64,000 bases of DNA from Fibrobacter succinogenes (GTDB lineage: Bacteria > Fibrobacterota > Fibrobacteria > Fibrobacterales > Fibrobacteraceae): the NCBI GenBank assembly GCA_902799745.1, contig CADCBQ010000016.1, positions 1 to 64,000 of the forward strand, given 5' to 3'. The notes under the pieces are model-generated. The model was not told the origin of the DNA and ran no database searches. It saw only the letters and a program-made list of their open reading frames with translations. Shown one piece after another: positions 41,951 through 51,288 of the stretch (position 1 is its first letter; each line of letters opens with the position of its first letter). The position numbers were made by a program, and so were the translations under genes.

Positions 41951-42434
41951 TTTGGGATGGCTCAAGATATTTATTTTGTTTGTGATCGTGTATGCGTTGC
42001 AAATGACGGTTGCCGACCTGCTCAGCTTTTTTGACATCGCGCCCGATTTTGTCATCATCTTTATTGTAACGGTGGCGATTAGAAGGGGCCCTACGGCGGG
42101 ATGCTTCTGGGGTTTTGTCGCGGGCTTTACGCAAGATGTATACGCTCCGATCGAATGGCTTGGCGCCAATACCATTGCTATGACGGTGCTCGGCTTTGCG
42201 GTGGGTCAGCTTGAAGAAAGATTCCTTTCTCTCAACTTGCCTGCAAAGGTGGGCGTGCTTGGTCTCGGCTTTTTTGTGTGCGACATGATCTACTTTGCGA
42301 TTACGGGACTTTCCAAAGACGTGGTTACGAATCTGTTCCTCACGAAGTCCCTGCCTGAATGCTTGTACACGATGTTGATTGGCGGAATATTCTTCTACCT
42401 GGATTTGGGATCGAAAAAGAAGAAGCATGCTTAA
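41943..42434 (+). CDS. mreD: Rod shape-determining protein MreD
   Basis: A 163-residue multi-pass membrane protein of the elongasome with about five hydrophobic segments, including a DIAPDFVIIFIVTVAIRRGP and GCFWGFVAGFTQDVYAP stretch typical of MreD. It overlaps mreC by 8 bases and the PBP2 gene by 8, implying translational coupling. Confidence 0.92.
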   Translation: MNNLGWLKIFILFVIVYALQMTVADLLSFFDIAPDFVIIFIVTVAIRRGPTAGCFWGFVAGFTQDVYAPIEWLGANTIAMTVLGFAVGQLEERFLSLNLPAKVGVLGLGFFVCDMIYFAITGLSKDVVTNLFLTKSLPECLYTMLIGGIFFYLDLGSKKKKHA

Positions 42435-44301
42435 GGGAATGTCTGAAAACGAGACCCTGCAAAACAGGAACTGGAATGTATTGATTTACATGACCGGTGT
42501 TGTGGTCTTGTTTTTCATTCTTTTGATGCGCCTGTTTTCGTTACAGTACACGCACTACGATGAAAACCTGCAACGCTCCGAAAACAACCGTATCCGTAAG
42601 GTGGTTTTAATTGCCGAACGCGGCTACATTTACGACCGCAATGGCGAAGTGCTGGTGCGCAACAGGCCGTCTTACCAGATTGCGCTTGAATCCATCAACA
42701 TGCCTCGGAAAAAATCGGAACGCGATTCCCTGTTTAAAAAGTTGATGGGCATTAAGGATTCTTCTGGAGAAAGCCTATTTGATTCGCTTTCGCTGGACAC
42801 GGCGTTCCAGCGTTCTCGCTGGATCAAGAACAGGCCGATTCGCCTGCTCGAAGATGCTTCTGCCGAACAGGTGGCGATTATCGAAGAACGCTCCGAAGAA
42901 TTGCCCGGCGTGAAGACGGTGATCGAATCCCGCCGCGAATACCCCTATGGAACGATGGCTTCTCACGCGTTGGGCTACACGAGCGAAATTTCGGAAGAAC
43001 AGCTCAAGTTGCCTGAATACGAAGGATATACGCAGGGCGACCGTATCGGCCAAAAGGGCTTGGAACAGTTTTACGACAAGGAATTCCGCGGCGTAAACGG
43101 CATGAAGCTTGTGGAAGTGAATGCATCGGGCCGCGAAGTCGGTACGGTTGACGGCGTCGAGGGTACGGAGCCTATTCCGGGGCTGCGCCTTGTTTCTACA
43201 ATTGATTTGCGCTTGCAGAAGGTGGCCGAAGAGGCGATTCCCGATTCGGCGAAGGGCGCGCTTGTGGCGATTGACCCGCGTAACGGAGAAATTCTTGCGA
43301 TGGTATCTTCGCCGAGGCTTGACCCGAATATATTCTCACTGAAGAAGCGTGAACGTAACAAGGGTTGGGCTCATGTGGCACTCGATTCGATGAGGCCGCT
43401 TACGAACCGTGCGATTTCGGGTACTTATCCGCCGGCATCTGTTTTTAAACTGGTGACGGCGGGCGCGGGCCTTGAAAATGGGATCTTGACCGAGAATAAA
43501 TATTATTCCAAGCCCTGTACGGGTGGCTACCAGTACGGGGCGCGCTACCAGAAATGCTGGGGCACGCACGGCAACTTGAACGTGGTGCATGCGATTCGCC
43601 TTAGCTGCGACGTGTTCTTTTACCAGGCGGGGCTCGATATCGATATGGCCCGAATCAATGAATTCGGTCGTCGCTTCGGTTTGGGCGAGAAGCCGCTTGG
43701 AATCGATATCCCTGGTGAAAAGGGCGGTTGGCTTCCGGACTCGACGTCGTTCAACGAGCGTAACAAGCGACTGGGTTGGCGCTGGGCCCGCGGCCTGATT
43801 CTGAACTTGTCGATTGGCCAAGGACAAATCGTGACGCCGTTGCAGCAGGCAACCCTGATCGGTTCCTTGGCGACCGGAAAGGGCGTTTACAGACCGCACT
43901 TTATGAAGGAACTCCGTGACATCGATGGAAATGTCGTGCGCCGCTATGAACCTGAAATCGTTCGACCGGGCAATATGAAGCCCTATACGCACCGCATTTT
44001 GCTTGCGGCGATGGATTCCGTGGTAAACCATCCGGGTGGAACGGGTAAGCGCGGCGCACTTCCGAATGTGCGCGTGGGTGCAAAGACCGGTTCTGGCGAA
44101 TGGAAGAAGGGCGAAAAGACGCATGCCTGGTATGCCGCGGTTGCACCGCTTTATGATCCTGAAATTGCCGTTGCCGTGATTATGGAAGCGGCTGGTGGCG
44201 GCGGTGCCGTATCGGGCCCGATTGCCAAGAAAGTGTTGGAAGCTTATTTTGAAAACAAGTTGAGCGAGGCGAGAAAAAATGAAACCCAGTCGGCTCCTTA
44301 A
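42427..44301 (+). CDS. mrdA: Penicillin-binding protein 2 (elongasome transpeptidase)
   Basis: A 624-residue class B PBP cross-linking peptidoglycan during elongation. One N-terminal membrane helix (about 18-40), a dimerisation domain with ERGYIYDRNGEVL, then the transpeptidase: active-site Ser338 in SVFK, SCD as the SxN motif and KTGSG as the KTG motif. The ATG at 42427 overlaps the mreD stop by 8 bases; an in-frame ATG 12 bases further is possible. It is followed by rodA with a 23-base overlap. Confidence 0.95.
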   Translation: MLKGMSENETLQNRNWNVLIYMTGVVVLFFILLMRLFSLQYTHYDENLQRSENNRIRKVVLIAERGYIYDRNGEVLVRNRPSYQIALESINMPRKKSERDSLFKKLMGIKDSSGESLFDSLSLDTAFQRSRWIKNRPIRLLEDASAEQVAIIEERSEELPGVKTVIESRREYPYGTMASHALGYTSEISEEQLKLPEYEGYTQGDRIGQKGLEQFYDKEFRGVNGMKLVEVNASGREVGTVDGVEGTEPIPGLRLVSTIDLRLQKVAEEAIPDSAKGALVAIDPRNGEILAMVSSPRLDPNIFSLKKRERNKGWAHVALDSMRPLTNRAISGTYPPASVFKLVTAGAGLENGILTENKYYSKPCTGGYQYGARYQKCWGTHGNLNVVHAIRLSCDVFFYQAGLDIDMARINEFGRRFGLGEKPLGIDIPGEKGGWLPDSTSFNERNKRLGWRWARGLILNLSIGQGQIVTPLQQATLIGSLATGKGVYRPHFMKELRDIDGNVVRRYEPEIVRPGNMKPYTHRILLAAMDSVVNHPGGTGKRGALPNVRVGAKTGSGEWKKGEKTHAWYAAVAPLYDPEIAVAVIMEAAGGGGAVSGPIAKKVLEAYFENKLSEARKNETQSAP

Positions 44302-45532
44302 CCATTCGATCAAGTTTGACTGGATGTTTATTGCGCTTACGCTGGCCTTGATGTGCGTGGGCGTTGCTCTTGTGTATTCGGCGACGGTAAACGAAGAAGT
44401 CACGACAATCGATTCCTTCTGGTTCAAGCAGATTGTATACTTTATTTTTGGCAGCGTGTTTGCTGGAGCCCTTATCTTTGTGCGCATTGACTGGTTGAAA
44501 CGGACTGCGTTCCCGCTATATGCGGTAGCCCTTATTTTGCTTGTCGTGGTGCTCTTCTTTGCGGGTGACGTGGTGAAAGGTGCCGGCCGCTGGATTGACC
44601 TTGGCATATTCAAGTTGCAACCGTCTGAATTTGCAAAGATTGCCTACTTGCTTACCTTTTCTTATTGGCTTTCGAAGCATCCGGTTAGCTTGTTCAAGAT
44701 GAAAAGCTTCGTGGTGCCGTTCTTCTTGTTTATCGTGCCGTTCGCATTGGTGCTTAAGCAGCCCGACTTGAGTACGGCGCTTGTGTTTATTGCGGTGACC
44801 ATGGTGGGGTTCTTTTTTGCGGGCCTAACGCTTACCGATATGTTCCTGATTGTAAGCCCGGTGTTTTCGGTGCTGTTCTCGCATTCCCAGGAGATATTGT
44901 TTGAAATTCTCTGGGGAATCTTGATTTGCGTGGTTGTATTTGCCTTGTTCCGTCGCAGGCTTCCGAAGGTGCTGTCGGCTTTGATTCTTATGGCGAATAT
45001 TTTTGCGGGCTACGCGAGTACGATGGCGTGGAACATGCTGGAGCCGCACCAGCAGAAACGAGTGAACACCTTCTTGGATCCGATGAGCGACCCCTTGGGC
45101 GATGGTTACCAGGTGCTGCAGTCGCTAACGGCAATCGGCTCGGGTGGCCTTACCGGAAAAGGTTTCGGTAACGGAACGCAGACAAACCTTGCCTTTTTGC
45201 CCGAAGAACATACGGACTTTATCTTTAGCGTGCTGGGCGAACAGTTCGGCTTTATCGGTTGTGCGTTCGTGCTGATTCTTTACGCGCTGTTCCTTTGGCG
45301 TGCGACTTCGATCAGCAAGCAGTCTTCGGACCCGTTCGTGACGCTGATGGTCATGGGGGCCTCTACGATTTTCCTGTTCCATATTATGGTGAACATTGCG
45401 ATGACGATTGGCCTTATGCCGGTGACGGGGCTTCCCTTGCCGTTCCTGTCTTATGGCGGATCGTTTGCGCTTACCTGCATGGTCCTGGTGGGCTTTTTGC
45501 TGTGCCTGCGTTACCAGGCTCGCCGCCGTTAG
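44279..45532 (+). CDS. rodA: Peptidoglycan glycosyltransferase RodA
   Basis: A 417-residue SEDS-family polymerase of lipid II working with PBP2. About ten membrane helices; the family signature PLPFLSYGGSFALTCMV lies near the C-terminus, and LKQPDLSTALVF and GFGNGTQTNLAFLPEEHTDF are present. It overlaps the PBP2 gene by 23 bases. Confidence 0.95.
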   Translation: MKPSRLLNHSIKFDWMFIALTLALMCVGVALVYSATVNEEVTTIDSFWFKQIVYFIFGSVFAGALIFVRIDWLKRTAFPLYAVALILLVVVLFFAGDVVKGAGRWIDLGIFKLQPSEFAKIAYLLTFSYWLSKHPVSLFKMKSFVVPFFLFIVPFALVLKQPDLSTALVFIAVTMVGFFFAGLTLTDMFLIVSPVFSVLFSHSQEILFEILWGILICVVVFALFRRRLPKVLSALILMANIFAGYASTMAWNMLEPHQQKRVNTFLDPMSDPLGDGYQVLQSLTAIGSGGLTGKGFGNGTQTNLAFLPEEHTDFIFSVLGEQFGFIGCAFVLILYALFLWRATSISKQSSDPFVTLMVMGASTIFLFHIMVNIAMTIGLMPVTGLPLPFLSYGGSFALTCMVLVGFLLCLRYQARRR

Positions 45533-45616
45533 TTGTTCCCTAAGGGATCCGTTTTCCCGGTTTCTATAAATCTGGCGTATTATAAAGAGGGGCATGTTGT
45601 GCCCCGAGGAGTTTAT

Positions 45617-46330
45617 ATGCGTTGGATCGAGAATGTGGAACGGTTCGTCTTTGGCGCCGAATGCCTGGGTTGCGGAAAGCCTTCTGGAAAATTGGATCCG
45701 TGGCTTTGTCCGGAATGCGCGAAGGAACTGGAGCGCGAATCGACGGTGCATGTGATGCCCGGACTTGATGCCTATAGCCTATACCCGATGCGTCCCTTGA
45801 CGCGGCGCCTGGTGCATGCGTTAAAGTACAAGGGAATTTCGGGGATGGCGACTTACCTGGTAAGGCACTGTTCGGCGGTCCGTTGCGGTGCCGTGGGCGA
45901 AGACTTGTCGATGTTGCCCAAGCCCCTTTATTTTGTGCCGGTGCCTCTTCATAAGGCGAGGTATAGGGAGCGCGGCTATAACCAGGCCGAAAAGATTGCG
46001 GCGGCCCTTTCGCTTGTTTTTGGAGGCAAGGTGTGCCGCTGGCTTAGGCGGCGTACATTCGTGGTGTCGCAGACCAAGCTTTCTAGAGAAGACCGTGAAC
46101 GTAACGTGGCATATGCCTTTGAATGTACGCTGAAGAGGGCGCCTTCGACGGGGACTGTCGTTATCGTGGATGATGTTTTTACGACAGGGGCGACTACTTC
46201 GGCATGCCTTGCTGCCTTGGGGAGGGATTTTCCGTTGCCGGTCAAGGTTTGCACCTTGCTGTACGACGAACCTGCCTCGGCGGCGGCCGATTTTGCTGCA
46301 GATAACCAGATGGAATGGGATGTGAAATAA
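45617..46330 (+). CDS. comF: ComF-family phosphoribosyltransferase-like protein
   Basis: A 237-residue protein with an N-terminal zinc finger (CLGCGK ... LCPEC), a PVPLHKARYRERGYNQAE segment and the PRPP-binding motif VVIVDDVFTTGATTSA (about 171-186). ComF-like proteins are linked to DNA uptake in competent bacteria, but the reaction is unclear. GAGGAG precedes the ATG at 45617. Upstream AATCTGGCGTATTATAAAGAGG may be a promoter similar to one at 12363. A bidirectional terminator follows. Confidence 0.88.
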   Translation: MRWIENVERFVFGAECLGCGKPSGKLDPWLCPECAKELERESTVHVMPGLDAYSLYPMRPLTRRLVHALKYKGISGMATYLVRHCSAVRCGAVGEDLSMLPKPLYFVPVPLHKARYRERGYNQAEKIAAALSLVFGGKVCRWLRRRTFVVSQTKLSREDRERNVAYAFECTLKRAPSTGTVVIVDDVFTTGATTSACLAALGRDFPLPVKVCTLLYDEPASAAADFAADNQMEWDVK

Positions 46331-46366
46331 AAAAACTCCCTAAAAAGAACTTTTGGGGGAGTTTTT
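46331..46366. terminator. Bidirectional terminator between comF and tRNA-Ser
   Basis: 10-bp stem AAAAACTCCC / GGGAGTTTTT with A/T runs on both strands; serves comF rightward and the tRNA leftward. Confidence 0.75.
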
Positions 46367-46368
46367 AG

Positions 46369-46449
46369 CGGAGGAAGAGGGACTCGAACCCCCAAGCCTT
46401 ACGGCGGCGGTTTTCAAGACCGCTGACTTACCAATTAGCCTATTCCTCC
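46369..46449 (-). tRNA. tRNA-Ser (UGA)
   Basis: 81 nt, class II. Acceptor GGAGGAA / TTCCTCC, D-stem GGCT/AGTC, anticodon stem GCGGT/ACCGC with loop CTTGAAA (anticodon TGA), a long variable arm (GCC/GGC stem) and a T-arm with TTCGAGT. CCA is not encoded; the discriminator is G. Confidence 0.92.
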
Positions 46450-46496
46450 AGGGCAACACAAGGATAGAAAAAATCGAGCTTTTCTGTCAAGCGATG

Positions 46497-46525
46497 TTGG
46501 AAAAACACCGAAGATTATTTAAATT
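46497..46525 (+). promoter_or_regulatory. Promoter TTGGAA-17-TAAATT, 7 nt before ATG
   Basis: -35 TTGGAA at 46497-46502 and -10 TAAATT at 46520-46525, 17-nt spacer, then 7 nt to the ATG at 46533. It excludes an upstream in-frame ATG at 46494 as start. Confidence 0.75.
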
Positions 46526-46532
46526 TTACAAT

Positions 46533-47669
46533 ATGAAGGAGCCGAACGAAAAACAAGCTTTAGAATCGCAAAAGATTCTGGATCTCTTGTTCTCTTACAT
46601 GCCGAAAATTGCGGCTGAACGTAAGATGGACAACTTGTTGGTCCTGATGGCTGATTTGGGCCGTTCGATCGTTTCGGCTGACCGTTGCTCCCTGTGGCTT
46701 GTCGACGAAGACCGCGGAGAACTCTGGACAAAGGTGGCGCACGGCGTAAGCGAATTGCGTATTCCGATAGATGCGGGCTTTGTCGGTTACTCTGTAAAGA
46801 CTGCAGAACCTCTTTTAATCAAGGATGCTTACCAAGACCCGAGGTTTGACCGTAGAAGCGACGAAAAGACGCACTACCGTACCACCTCCGTGATGACGGT
46901 TCCCCTCATGGATTCTGCCGGAAACGTGATGGGTGTGTTCCAAGCTATCAACAAACAGGGTCAGGACGAATTGGGCGAAGCTGCCGTATTCTCGGTCCAG
47001 GATTTGGAACGCCTTCGCCTTACGGCTGTATACTCTGCAAAGACGGTCGAGTCGGCCATGTTGAACATGGAACTCGAAGCGACCCAGCGTGAAATTATCC
47101 ATATTCTCGGTGAAGTGTCCGAATACCGCAGCGAGGAAACCGGCGACCACATTCAGCGCGTGGCCGAAATTTCCTATATGCTCGCGAAGTTCCTGGGCCT
47201 CCCGGAAGACGAGTCGGAACGCATTCGTCTCGCTGCCCCGATGCATGACTTGGGCAAAGTCGGTATTCCCGATGCGATCCTCAACAAACCGGGTCGCTTT
47301 ACCGACGATGAATACACCATCATGAAGACGCATTCCGAAATCGGCTACAACATGCTCCACAACTCCAAGCGCAAGTTGTTGCGCTTTGCCGCCGAAATCG
47401 CCCGCTCGCACCATGAACGCTGGGACGGACGCGGTTACCCGAAAGGAATTGCCGGCGAAGATATTCCGCTGGCGGGCCGCATTTGTTCCGTTGCCGACGT
47501 GCTGGACGCTCTTTCCAGTCCGCGTTGCTACAAGCAGCCCTGGCCCGAAGATAAGGTCAAGGAAGAATTCCAGAAACAGCGTGGCGGACAGTTCCAACCG
47601 GAGCTGGTGGATGTTCTCATGGAACATTGGGACGAAATCTATCTTCTTTACCGCCACGATCCCGATTAA
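46533..47669 (+). CDS. GAF and HD-GYP domain protein (cyclic-di-GMP phosphodiesterase-like)
   Basis: A 378-residue protein with a GAF domain (about 20-180) and an HD-GYP domain (about 195-375) showing MHDLGKVGIPDAILNKPG and SHHERWDGRGYPKG, as in enzymes hydrolysing cyclic-di-GMP or cGAMP. The ATG at 46533 is chosen because the promoter's -10 box lies 7 nt upstream; no Shine-Dalgarno sequence is present. It may act opposite to GGDEF proteins elsewhere; the other cyclic-di-GMP gene here is the EAL protein at 59358. A shared terminator with tRNA-Phe follows. Confidence 0.9.
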   Translation: MKEPNEKQALESQKILDLLFSYMPKIAAERKMDNLLVLMADLGRSIVSADRCSLWLVDEDRGELWTKVAHGVSELRIPIDAGFVGYSVKTAEPLLIKDAYQDPRFDRRSDEKTHYRTTSVMTVPLMDSAGNVMGVFQAINKQGQDELGEAAVFSVQDLERLRLTAVYSAKTVESAMLNMELEATQREIIHILGEVSEYRSEETGDHIQRVAEISYMLAKFLGLPEDESERIRLAAPMHDLGKVGIPDAILNKPGRFTDDEYTIMKTHSEIGYNMLHNSKRKLLRFAAEIARSHHERWDGRGYPKGIAGEDIPLAGRICSVADVLDALSSPRCYKQPWPEDKVKEEFQKQRGGQFQPELVDVLMEHWDEIYLLYRHDPD

Positions 47670-47720
47670 AATTTTTTAACGAAAACCCTGTTGGAAAAAT
47701 TTTAAATACAAAAAGAAAAA

Positions 47721-47747
47721 AGACCTCGAATTTCGAGGTCTCTTTTT
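47721..47747. terminator. Bidirectional terminator between the HD-GYP gene and tRNA-Phe
   Basis: 8-bp stem AGACCTCG / CGAGGTCT with T-runs in both directions. Confidence 0.85.
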
Positions 47748-47749
47748 CG

Positions 47750-47822
<73 letters not shown>

Positions 47823-47991
47823 GACTTGGTAGGCCAAATATAGAACACTTTGTGAGCTCTGTCAAGGGTAAATAGAATATTACTGTTATTTTTCCCTTTT
47901 TTTGGAATAATCTTCTAAATTTAATACCTGGGTGTAAAGAAATTGCTCTGGAAATCGGGAAGTTTCCAGCAAACGTTTTATAGGTGGCAGC

Positions 47992-50535
47992 GTGTATACA
48001 AAAAAAATGAGAAGAGTCGCTTTTTTGGGCGGCCTTAGTTTGGTTTTCGCAGGCATTATGGCCTGTTCTACCGAAGATACGTCAACGCCGAATCCTCCCA
48101 TCGAGGAATTGCCGGCAAGAATTGATTCTACGGCTTCTGTTGATTCCAACGGAAATACCGTTTGGACGTACGATACGATTCCCCAGACATTGGATTCCGT
48201 AAGACAGATTGACCCGGTTTCTGGCGATACGATTACGGTGTACGATACTACTTATGTGCCAGCTGACACGACCGTTCAATGGGTCGGTAACTCCGCCTTG
48301 CGTATTACCGAAATTTCTCCGGTGAACCTGGATTGGCTCGATGAAAATGGTGATGATCCGGGTTGGATCGAAATCTACAATGCGGGCGATGTTTCTGCAA
48401 ACCTTAGTGGTTATTCACTTGTCGAAAATCTCGACAAGCCGCGCAAGTGGATCTTTGGCGATGAGCTGATTGCTGCCAAGTCTTTCCGTATTGTTTTCTG
48501 CGATAAGAATAACGTGAGTACGGTGCTGCCTGATGAGGGTACTGACTTGCACCCGCGTACCCATACCAACTGGAAGCTGAATAAGGACAGTGGAACGGTT
48601 TACTTGATTGACCGGTATTACGGAATCCGTGATTCGGTCAAGTATCCGAAAATTGGTACGGGCCTGAGCTACGGTATTGTTGACGGTGGCAGCTGGAAGT
48701 TCTTTGACAAGCCGACGCCTGAAGAAGCGAATATCAAGTCGACTGCATACGATGGCGTTGCTCCTAAATTCACCTTTAGTGGCTCTCAGGGCGGCTTCTA
48801 TAACGATGCCGTGACGCTGCAGGCTCCGAAGAATCTTCCCGAAGGCTTGTCTGTTCGTTGCACGAAGGATGGTTCTGTTCCGACGAAGAACTCTTCGAAA
48901 TTCGAGTCGGATATGAAGATCGAATCGACGACAGTACTTCGCTGTGCCGCCTTCCAAGAAGGTCTCTTGACTACAGAAGTGGTCACGAATACCTACTTTA
49001 TCGGTGAAACGATTGGTAGTATGCCGGTGGTGGCCGTGAGCGTAGATCCGGAGTTCTTTGATAAGTATTATAAGAAGACGGACGGTGGTAAACCTGATAT
49101 GGACCACGACCAGATGTATGCTCCGAACGAATCCTATCCGAACGATTCCGGCGAACTTCCGGTCCATGTGGAATACTTTGAAAGGGGCTCGAAGGTCGGC
49201 AAGGAAAAGGCATGGGAATCCGATGGCGGTATTTCGTTGATGGGTGGCTGGAGCCGTATGGAACGCAAGAAGTCTGTCGCGATTGTGATGAAAGAAGAAT
49301 ATGGTGGAACTTGGCTTAAGTATCCTTTGTTCGAAACTCGTAAGGACGTGAATGGCAAGTATAAGGGCTTCAACCTGCGTAACAACGGTAACCGTTTCGT
49401 GAGCGACTACTTTGCCGATGCCGTGGGTGGCGCCATTCTTGAAGGTAGTGGCGTCGATTACCAGCGTAGCAACCAGGTAGTGGTGTTCTACAATGGCAAG
49501 TACTATGGCATTCACGATATGCGTGAACGTTTTAACAAGAACTACGTCGAAACGAACTATGGAATCGATGCTTCGTCGGTCACATTCCTCAAACACTTGG
49601 GCAAGAACGTAGAAGCAAGCAATGGTGTTCCCGACGAATATATCGCCATGCTGGAATATGCCGCTGAACACGACTTTGCCGCAGATAACGATGCGTACAA
49701 CTACATGGCCAATCTCATGGATATGGGCAACTTTGCCAACTACATGCTTGCTGAAATGTATGTGCATAATGGTGACTGGCCGAACAACAACGTGCGCGTC
49801 TGGAAGGCTCCGGATTCTCCGCGTTGGAAGTTCATGATTTATGACCTTGACCATGGCTTCGATTGGGAATGGGGCGTCGAAGGCTTTGGCCAGCATGAAA
49901 ACATGTTTGACTGGGTTAAGCAGGGTGGACGTTCTGATGGCAGTTGCTATACTGGTGGTAGCAAGAGCTTCTCGGGAGATAAAGCACATTGCTTCCATGT
50001 CCTTTATACGAAATTGATTGAGAATCCCACTTTCAAAGCATTGTTCCTCAACCATGCGGCAGTCATGCTTGAGTCTTACTTGAACGCCAAGAATGTTAAG
50101 GCTAAAGCTCAGTTCCTTGCGGCTATGCTTGATGCGTCTGATGTCTCTAGGGATATGGATGTGGAAGCCTATAAGAATAGAAGAGGTGAGTATAATCATA
50201 GCTTTGATCCGTATGGCGAAAGACTTGGTCCCTGGGCGGAAGAACGCGATACCAAGTTCCTGTCTGAAATCCAGGACGAATTTGGCGTGGGAGGCTTGGT
50301 CTCTGTCAACATTACTGCAAGTGGCAATGGTTCCATCCTTATGGATGGCATGGCTCTCCCGAGTGCAAATTACAAGGGTAAGTTCTTTGCCGGAAATGCG
50401 ATGGTGCTGACGGCTATTCCAACTGCCGGTGCTATCTTTGGTGGCTGGACGGGCTGCGAACCTGTGCCGGATGTACCGGAACAGTGCATTGCAGCAGTTG
50501 CGGATGGCGCTTCTATCACGGCAACATTCAAATAA
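47992..50535 (+). CDS. Secreted CotH-kinase lipoprotein with lamin-tail and chitobiase-like domains
   Basis: An 847-residue lipoprotein (lipobox GIMAC). Order: Pro/Asp/Thr-rich linker (about 25-90); lamin-tail-like domain (about 100-235, ALRITEISPVNLDWLDENGD, WIEIYNAGD); a chitobiase/hexosaminidase C-terminal-like domain (about 262-320); a CotH-type kinase domain (about 335-720) with GIHDMRERFNKNYV and YDLDHGFDW; and a C-terminal bacterial repeat (about 765-847). CotH kinases phosphorylate extracellular proteins in Bacillus spores; here the target is unknown. The start is GTG 47992 or ATG 48007 (MRRVAFLGG); neither has ideal spacing. A TTTGGA..TAAATT promoter-like region lies near 47898-47920. 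Confidence 0.85.
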   Translation: MYTKKMRRVAFLGGLSLVFAGIMACSTEDTSTPNPPIEELPARIDSTASVDSNGNTVWTYDTIPQTLDSVRQIDPVSGDTITVYDTTYVPADTTVQWVGNSALRITEISPVNLDWLDENGDDPGWIEIYNAGDVSANLSGYSLVENLDKPRKWIFGDELIAAKSFRIVFCDKNNVSTVLPDEGTDLHPRTHTNWKLNKDSGTVYLIDRYYGIRDSVKYPKIGTGLSYGIVDGGSWKFFDKPTPEEANIKSTAYDGVAPKFTFSGSQGGFYNDAVTLQAPKNLPEGLSVRCTKDGSVPTKNSSKFESDMKIESTTVLRCAAFQEGLLTTEVVTNTYFIGETIGSMPVVAVSVDPEFFDKYYKKTDGGKPDMDHDQMYAPNESYPNDSGELPVHVEYFERGSKVGKEKAWESDGGISLMGGWSRMERKKSVAIVMKEEYGGTWLKYPLFETRKDVNGKYKGFNLRNNGNRFVSDYFADAVGGAILEGSGVDYQRSNQVVVFYNGKYYGIHDMRERFNKNYVETNYGIDASSVTFLKHLGKNVEASNGVPDEYIAMLEYAAEHDFAADNDAYNYMANLMDMGNFANYMLAEMYVHNGDWPNNNVRVWKAPDSPRWKFMIYDLDHGFDWEWGVEGFGQHENMFDWVKQGGRSDGSCYTGGSKSFSGDKAHCFHVLYTKLIENPTFKALFLNHAAVMLESYLNAKNVKAKAQFLAAMLDASDVSRDMDVEAYKNRRGEYNHSFDPYGERLGPWAEERDTKFLSEIQDEFGVGGLVSVNITASGNGSILMDGMALPSANYKGKFFAGNAMVLTAIPTAGAIFGGWTGCEPVPDVPEQCIAAVADGASITATFK

Positions 50536-50556
50536 TAGCGCTTTGTAAGTTTTTGG

Positions 50557-50593
50557 AAAGGTGCCTGTGCATTGGAGCACGGGTACCTTTTTT
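50557..50593 (+). terminator. Terminator after the CotH gene, containing the menG -35 box in its loop
   Basis: 14-bp stem (50557-50570 / 50577-50590) with two G.U pairs and the loop ATTGGA, then a T-run. TTGGAG of the loop and stem is the -35 of the next promoter. Confidence 0.8.
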
Positions 50594-50600
50594 CTATATT
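50572..50600 (+). promoter_or_regulatory. Promoter TTGGAG-17-TATATT for menG, 7 nt before ATG
   Basis: TTGGAG at 50572-50577, 17-nt spacer, TATATT at 50595-50600, then 7 nt to the ATG at 50608 with no Shine-Dalgarno sequence. Confidence 0.75.
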
Positions 50601-50607
50601 TGGCGGC

Positions 50608-51288
50608 ATGAAAAGCCCCGTGCGTAAAATGTTCGACGAAATTGCGAACCGTTATGATTTTTTAAATCATGCGCTGAGCTGCTTTCAGGACATTTTGTGG
50701 CGCCGTAATTGCTGCCGGGAGCTTAAAAGGCAGAAACCCGGCAAGCGCCTGCTGGATTTGTGCGGAGGTACGGGGGACTTTGCCGTGACTTATGAAAAGT
50801 TCAATGGCAAGCCCGATGTTGCTGTCTTAGGTGATTTTTCGTTTGGTATGCTGAAGGGTGCTGCGGGTAAAAAGATGACTGCGGTTCCCGTACAGCTTGA
50901 TGCCATGAAGATGCCGTTTGGCGATGCTTCGTTCGATGTGGTCTTGAATGGTTTTGGAATGCGTAACCTGCCCGATGCCGAAGGTGGCCTGAAGGAATCG
51001 GCTAGGGTGCTTGCAGCGGGGGGATACCTGCAGGTGCTCGAATTCTTTTCGCCGAGAAACGCGTTCAACAAGTTCTTTTACAAGAGGCTTGCACCGCTTT
51101 TTATACCGGTGCTGGGGGCTTTTTTTAGCAAGCGCGAGGCTTACGAATATTTGGTGAATTCGGTGCTCCGTTTTTTGCCGGTTGCAGATTTTGTCAAGTT
51201 GGCGGAATCAAGCGGCTTTGAACTGGTGCATGTGAAACCTTGCTTTTTCGGAGTAGCGTACCGCGTATTACTGAGGAGACGGACATGA
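50608..51288 (+). CDS. menG: Demethylmenaquinone methyltransferase
   Basis: A 226-residue SAM-dependent methyltransferase of the UbiE/MenG family performing the last step of menaquinone synthesis. VRKMFDEIANRYDFLNHALS at the N-terminus, LLDLCGGTGDFAVTYEKF as motif I and VLNGFGMRNLPDAEGGLKE are characteristic. The ATG at 50608 is set by the promoter and matches the family's start; a longer frame would run into the terminator. Its stop overlaps the ubiX start (ATGA). With ubiX and mqnP it forms a menaquinone operon. Confidence 0.93.
   Translation: MKSPVRKMFDEIANRYDFLNHALSCFQDILWRRNCCRELKRQKPGKRLLDLCGGTGDFAVTYEKFNGKPDVAVLGDFSFGMLKGAAGKKMTAVPVQLDAMKMPFGDASFDVVLNGFGMRNLPDAEGGLKESARVLAAGGYLQVLEFFSPRNAFNKFFYKRLAPLFIPVLGAFFSKREAYEYLVNSVLRFLPVADFVKLAESSGFELVHVKPCFFGVAYRVLLRRRT

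Noticed and set aside
46353..46532. Upstream extension of the HD-GYP gene
   Set aside because: It reads through the antisense of tRNA-Ser, and a TTGGAA-17-TAAATT promoter lies between it and the chosen ATG.
48415..50580. 721-codon frame opposite the CotH gene
   Set aside because: It crosses the terminator and has no recognisable protein features; the forward lipoprotein is clear.
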